A stretch of 41,174 nucleotides of DNA from Chrysophaeum taylorii (taxonomy: Eukaryota; Sar; Pelagophyceae; Pelagomonadales; Pelagomonadaceae), in the NCBI GenBank assembly GCA_029834535.1, contig JAQMWT010000648.1, forward strand, positions 1-41,174. The letters are read 5' to 3'. Below the pieces are notes generated by a model that was given only the letters and a program-made list of their open reading frames with translations, did not search any database and was not told the origin of the DNA. Positions 37,869 through 41,174 of the stretch are shown here, piece after piece (the stretch's first letter is position 1; every line of letters begins with the position of its first letter). The position numbers were made by a program, and so were the translations under genes.

Positions 37869-38799
37869 CTGTCTGTCTGTTTGTTTGTCTGTCCCCCGAT
37901 TTAGGGTAAGGATCAGGTAGGCCCGCGAGCCAGACTGTGATCCTCCAAGCCGTATACGGCGACCTCGCAGACTGTTTCCACGACCCGCGGCGGCTCTTTC
38001 AGCGCTCCATTCTCACGCCCCGTCGAAACGATGTTGTCGATGCTGACAACGCGCGCATGACCGCGGCCTTTTTTTCCCGGAGACGAGGCGTCGGAGTTCT
38101 TTTCGGCCGACTAGGTTGGGTCGGAAGACGACGCCTCGCTCTTTACAGTCGAGTTTTCAACTCCCGGACAACCAACGGCATGCTGACTTTGATCGCGAGC
38201 TTAAAGTTTTCGCAACCTCGACCCGTCGCACGGCCACTGCAACGGTACCAGATACATGATCGATCGTGTCGTGTCACCAAGGCTCCTCCAACCTGTATCC
38301 CCTAAGGCCCGCCGACGCCAAACGATCACCAAGAGCCAGGGCCAGACGCCCCGCGAGGTCGGCGTCCTCTTGGCGAAGCCCGTCTTCTGCCACGTCCAGC
38401 TCTACGTGGCTCTCTGTCGATCGGCAACCCCGAGGATATCCTCTTCTGGGTCGACGACTCCACCCTACCCCACACGTGCTGCGCAATACCGATAAGCCCC
38501 CTCCCGGCGTCTACACGCGCACTGTAAGTGAACTTACTGGGGCCAGGTGAACTTACTGGGGTTTTTAGAGTAAACTCAAGGGTTGGCGGCGCGTGCGGAT
38601 CAAAGCAGCTTGGATTGGCGGGGGTGAGAGCGACGAGCTCAAAGGAGTGGGCGTGAGTACGAGTGGGTTTACGCCGATCTTACTGGGGTTAGAGATTTGG
38701 ACTAGGTGAACTAACTGACCAGGTGAACTTACTGGGACCAGACCTGAACTTACTAGGGTTAGAGATTGGGACTAGGTGAACTTACTGGCCTGCACTTGT

Positions 38800-39148
38800 C
38801 TTGCTTGAAAGAGAAGTTACCTATAGGACGCAAGACTGCTCATGACGTCTTCCGGTTTTTCTCGCGGTAAACCGCGTCGTGGCTCGCCCCTTCGTGGAGA
38901 GCGACGGCGGACCCCCGCGCGGCCCGGGATGACGAGATAAACCGTCCGGCGCTCGGCGAGGCGGGAGATCGTGCCGGAAAACGAAAGAGGCGCAAGTTCC
39001 TTTGAAAAGGAACTGGTACTCGAGCGTCCTCGCCCAGGAGTGGAATGGCGAAGAGAAAGTGTACAAGCGCGCTGTTGATGCGTTGAAGCGCTTATGGCGT
39101 GTTCGAGACGATGGCTTTCTCGAGCGTGAACGTGCGGTCCGTCGCGAC
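38800..39148. other. Spacer upstream of element E, nothing firm
   Basis: An open plus-strand stretch (NWYSSVLAQEWNGEEKVYKR, 39002-39150) runs into the LTR of E. It may be the end of some coding sequence, but I recognise no domain and make no call. Confidence 0.25.
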
Positions 39149-39487
39149 TGTGGCGGCAACTCCCGCCTCCTAAGGCTTACCCCTCTTCTAGCCCCCCCCC
39201 CTTATCAGGGGCACCCTACTCCGTTCTGATGATGTCAGTGTTCTCTATGACATCATCTTCCTTTTCCGTGACATGCGTCACCCTGATTTCTGATTTTCGA
39301 TATATCCTTGATCATAAAGCAACAGCCGGTCCTCAAGTTGAGAGGACCAGGCACGGGAGTTGTTTGTGGTCGGGTGGCGGGAGAACGGCCATCCTCGTCC
39401 AGTGACCCCACCAAGGGCACGGACACGAGCGGCGAGCCAGGATTCGAAGGCACGCCAGGTAGCCCCTAAAATTCTCCTTACGCCACA
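39149..39487 (+). repeat. 5' LTR of element E
   Basis: This 339-bp LTR has inverted ends TGTGGCG and CGCCACA. The first about 40 bp resemble the LTRs of A and B (TGTGGCGGCAACTCC, CTAAGGCTTACC). It is followed by a primer site shared with A. Confidence 0.7.
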
Positions 39488-39489
39488 GG

Positions 39490-39511
39490 TGGTGGAGGAT
39501 ATGAGATTCGA
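39490..39511 (+). promoter_or_regulatory. Primer-binding site of element E
   Basis: The sequence TGGTGGAGGATATGAGATTC begins two bases after the LTR. Its complement ends ATCCTCCACCA and contains TCGAATCTC, like the T-arm and acceptor end of a tRNA. The same site occurs in A. Confidence 0.6.
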
Positions 39512-41054
39512 GCGACTATATCGGTCGCAACGAACTAGTGCATCTTGCATTCTCTACACGGTCCGGACAAGCCGTGCGCGCCCTGATCAAGCGCGCCGAC
39601 AAGGAATTCCAGGAGGACCATTGCCGTGGGAAAGTTCCCCGGCCGGATACGTTAGTCGTCGGAAGTGACGACGCGCGATTCGGTGCTAACCGACGCGCAA
39701 CCCGGGTACCGCTGCCGCAGGCGAGCGGAGTGAGATCGCAACTCACGGATAAGGCATTGTTTGCCGGGCAGAGACGAGTTCTGCCGCCCACCGTACTGAT
39801 AGATTTGTCGGTGGAAGACGCACGCAACGACGATATTACGCGTGTCGTGGACGATTAGAAGTTCCAGAGTCGAAGGAGCACGAGAACGACGACGACTCAA
39901 CCATTTTGGACCCGCTCTGATCTCGGCCGACTAGAACGAGCCAGAGCCGAGATGGAAGACGATGATGCTGCCGTCGAGCAGCTACGATATGAAGAACCGC
40001 AAAGCCGTCAGGATGAGACGAACGAGCGGAATGACGATGATGATAATGATGACGATGAAGAAGAGCACGAAACATAAGTTGACGAGGAAGATGAGCTTGA
40101 CTACAACGACGGCAAGCCCACGGAGAGACCGACGGGAGGACGATCGACAGCTCCGTCAACGCGTGCAGAACCCCCGGACGCAACGATAATGAATGAGTTC
40201 TATGTGGCTCACTTGCGGGCATTACGCGAAGATAACGAACGTGCGCAAGAACGACTTTTAAAACAAATAGGGGAAGAGAACGAACGAAAAGAACGGCGAC
40301 AACGGAAGGAGAAAGAAGAACTAATAGAGCGACTGCGTCGGGCCAACGACGAACGAAAAGAACTGCTACAACGGAAGGAGAAAGAAGAACTAATAGAGCA
40401 ACTGCGTCGGGCAAACGCTCGAGCAGACGCCTTCCAAGAGCAAGTAAGCTAGTCGTTGACCCGTGAAAGAGACGAGTTGCGTACGCCGAGTCGATCAAGG
40501 CGAGCGAGCAGCCCGGAGTCCCGAACTGAGGAAGAGCCGCCGACTACACGATCACGCGCGAAAGCTAGGAAGCCGCGCTATGACGACGATGATGAAGAAG
40601 AAAAGGAGGAGACGCGTGGCGCCGGAAAGATCGACACCCAAGAGTTCTTGATGGGTTTTGCGGATCGACTCGCCAGCGCGTTAGCTAAACACGATCGCAA
40701 CAAGGAGCGGCGATCAACCTCTGGATTAAAAACCGAAACTTTTAAACTGGTTCTCGATGGACGCGATCAGGACCAGTTTCGATTTAGATGCGGGCGCGTG
40801 ATGAGTACGTTAGCCGAAGACCATTTCAGCTTGGGAGAAACTCCGATACGCCGTCGATATGCGCCCGCGACCTGCGCGACACAGTCGCACCGATTTTTCG
40901 AGAACACTTAAAGAAGTATGAAGACCTGTGTAAAGACCTCGATCACCCAGCGTCTTCTATTTACGTCAGGATATCGACGATGAGGAGTACGGTTCCGTGG
41001 TACGACGGATACGACGATTTGAACGAGAAGTATGTATATTGCCTCAGATTTTGA
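39505..41054 (+). CDS. Gag of element E with acidic coiled-coil N-terminus
   Basis: One frame runs from about 39505 to 40860. It passes TAG 39856-39858, TAA 40075-40077 and TAG 40450-40452, and then shifts by one base near 40860 into LRDTVAPIFREHLKKYEDL, the block shared with gag of A. The N-terminal half is acidic (Asp/Glu runs near 40030-40070). It then forms a Glu/Arg coiled coil in which a segment with RKEKEELIE is repeated (40310-40410). The coil continues across the TAG (FQEQVS, stop, SLTRERDEL). The start codon is unclear because no ATG is found early in the frame. Confidence 0.6.
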
Positions 41055-41174
41055 CATATTCCGAGAGAGTTGTCGCCTGCCGGTGACGGCAGAGGAATCA
41101 TTACGAAAGTTACAAGCACGACCAAGCGACCGTTCCGAAAACGATTAGGGAGAACGTCCAGGCAAGACGTATTG

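Larger units (their letters stand above)
33519..38799 (+). mobile_element. Helitron-type element, copy 3, split by Copia
   Basis: The 5' end (CCTTACTACTAATCGACAG) is at 33519-33550 and the rest at 37869-38799, ending GCCTGCACTTGT. The Copia element sits in the TGTY microsatellite near the start. The helicase relic shows the same T-run frameshift and TAG (38112-38114) as copies 1 and 2, so the damage predates their spread. Confidence 0.75.
39149..41174 (+). mobile_element. Gypsy retrotransposon E, 5' part
   Basis: This plus-strand element has an LTR (39149-39487), primer site and gag, cut by the window end. The LTR and gag core are related to those of A, so protease, MTase and RT may follow outside the window. 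Confidence 0.75.

Overview
This window reads as a transposable-element graveyard from a eukaryotic nuclear genome. It holds nested LTR retrotransposons (Ty3/Gypsy and Ty1/Copia), Helitron-type pieces carrying a relic of the PIF1-like helicase, a PIF/Harbinger-type insertion and TA-flanked MITE-like repeats. I see no operons, no bacterial gene order and no rRNA or tRNA gene. The host cannot be named from the sequence. Gypsy elements carrying cytosine methyltransferases have been reported from charophyte algae and dinoflagellates, so an alga or other protist is plausible, but a fungus is not excluded.

Layout, left to right. 1-2876: 5' half of a minus-strand LTR element (D) inserted into the reverse transcriptase of element A. 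2877-8809: element A, a minus-strand Gypsy element ordered LTR, gag, protease, linker, C5-cytosine DNA methyltransferase (MTase), RT. 8810-15109: GC-rich minus-strand block with a coiled-coil/DUF6589-like gene, a proline-rich ORF and two TA-flanked 210-215 bp repeats. 15110-16188: Helitron copy 1. 16189-17318: a 111-bp duplication and a Cys-rich ORF. 17319-24335: element B on the plus strand, a chimera with Copia LTR, primer site and gag fused in frame to a Gypsy MTase-RT-RNaseH-integrase and ending in a Gypsy LTR. 24336-24656: 5' end of a short-LTR element (G). 24657-33099: element C, a second and more divergent MTase-Gypsy on the minus strand; it is split by Helitron copy 2 inside the MTase and by a Harbinger-type element inside gag. 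Removing either insert restores the reading frame. 33340-38799: Helitron fragments, with copy 3 split by a complete 4.3-kb Copia element (96-bp LTRs, CTGTC target duplication). 39149-41174: 5' LTR, primer site and gag of element E, a plus-strand relative of A cut by the window end.

The main biological point is the MTase-bearing Gypsy family. All three elements encode an MTase with recognisable motifs I, IV (SPPC with the catalytic Cys), VI (Glu-Gln in place of Glu-Asn-Val), VIII, IX and X, placed between protease and RT in the polyprotein. This would let an element carry its own 5-methylcytosine writer. C differs strongly from A and B, so the association is not a single recent capture.

A second point cuts across the window. 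Reading frames with recognisable domains are interrupted about twenty times by in-frame TAA or TAG but almost never by TGA, while intact-looking frames end at TGA. At two positions the TAR codon aligns with a glutamine codon in a sister element. This fits a host code with UAR = Gln, but ordinary decay or programmed readthrough is not excluded.
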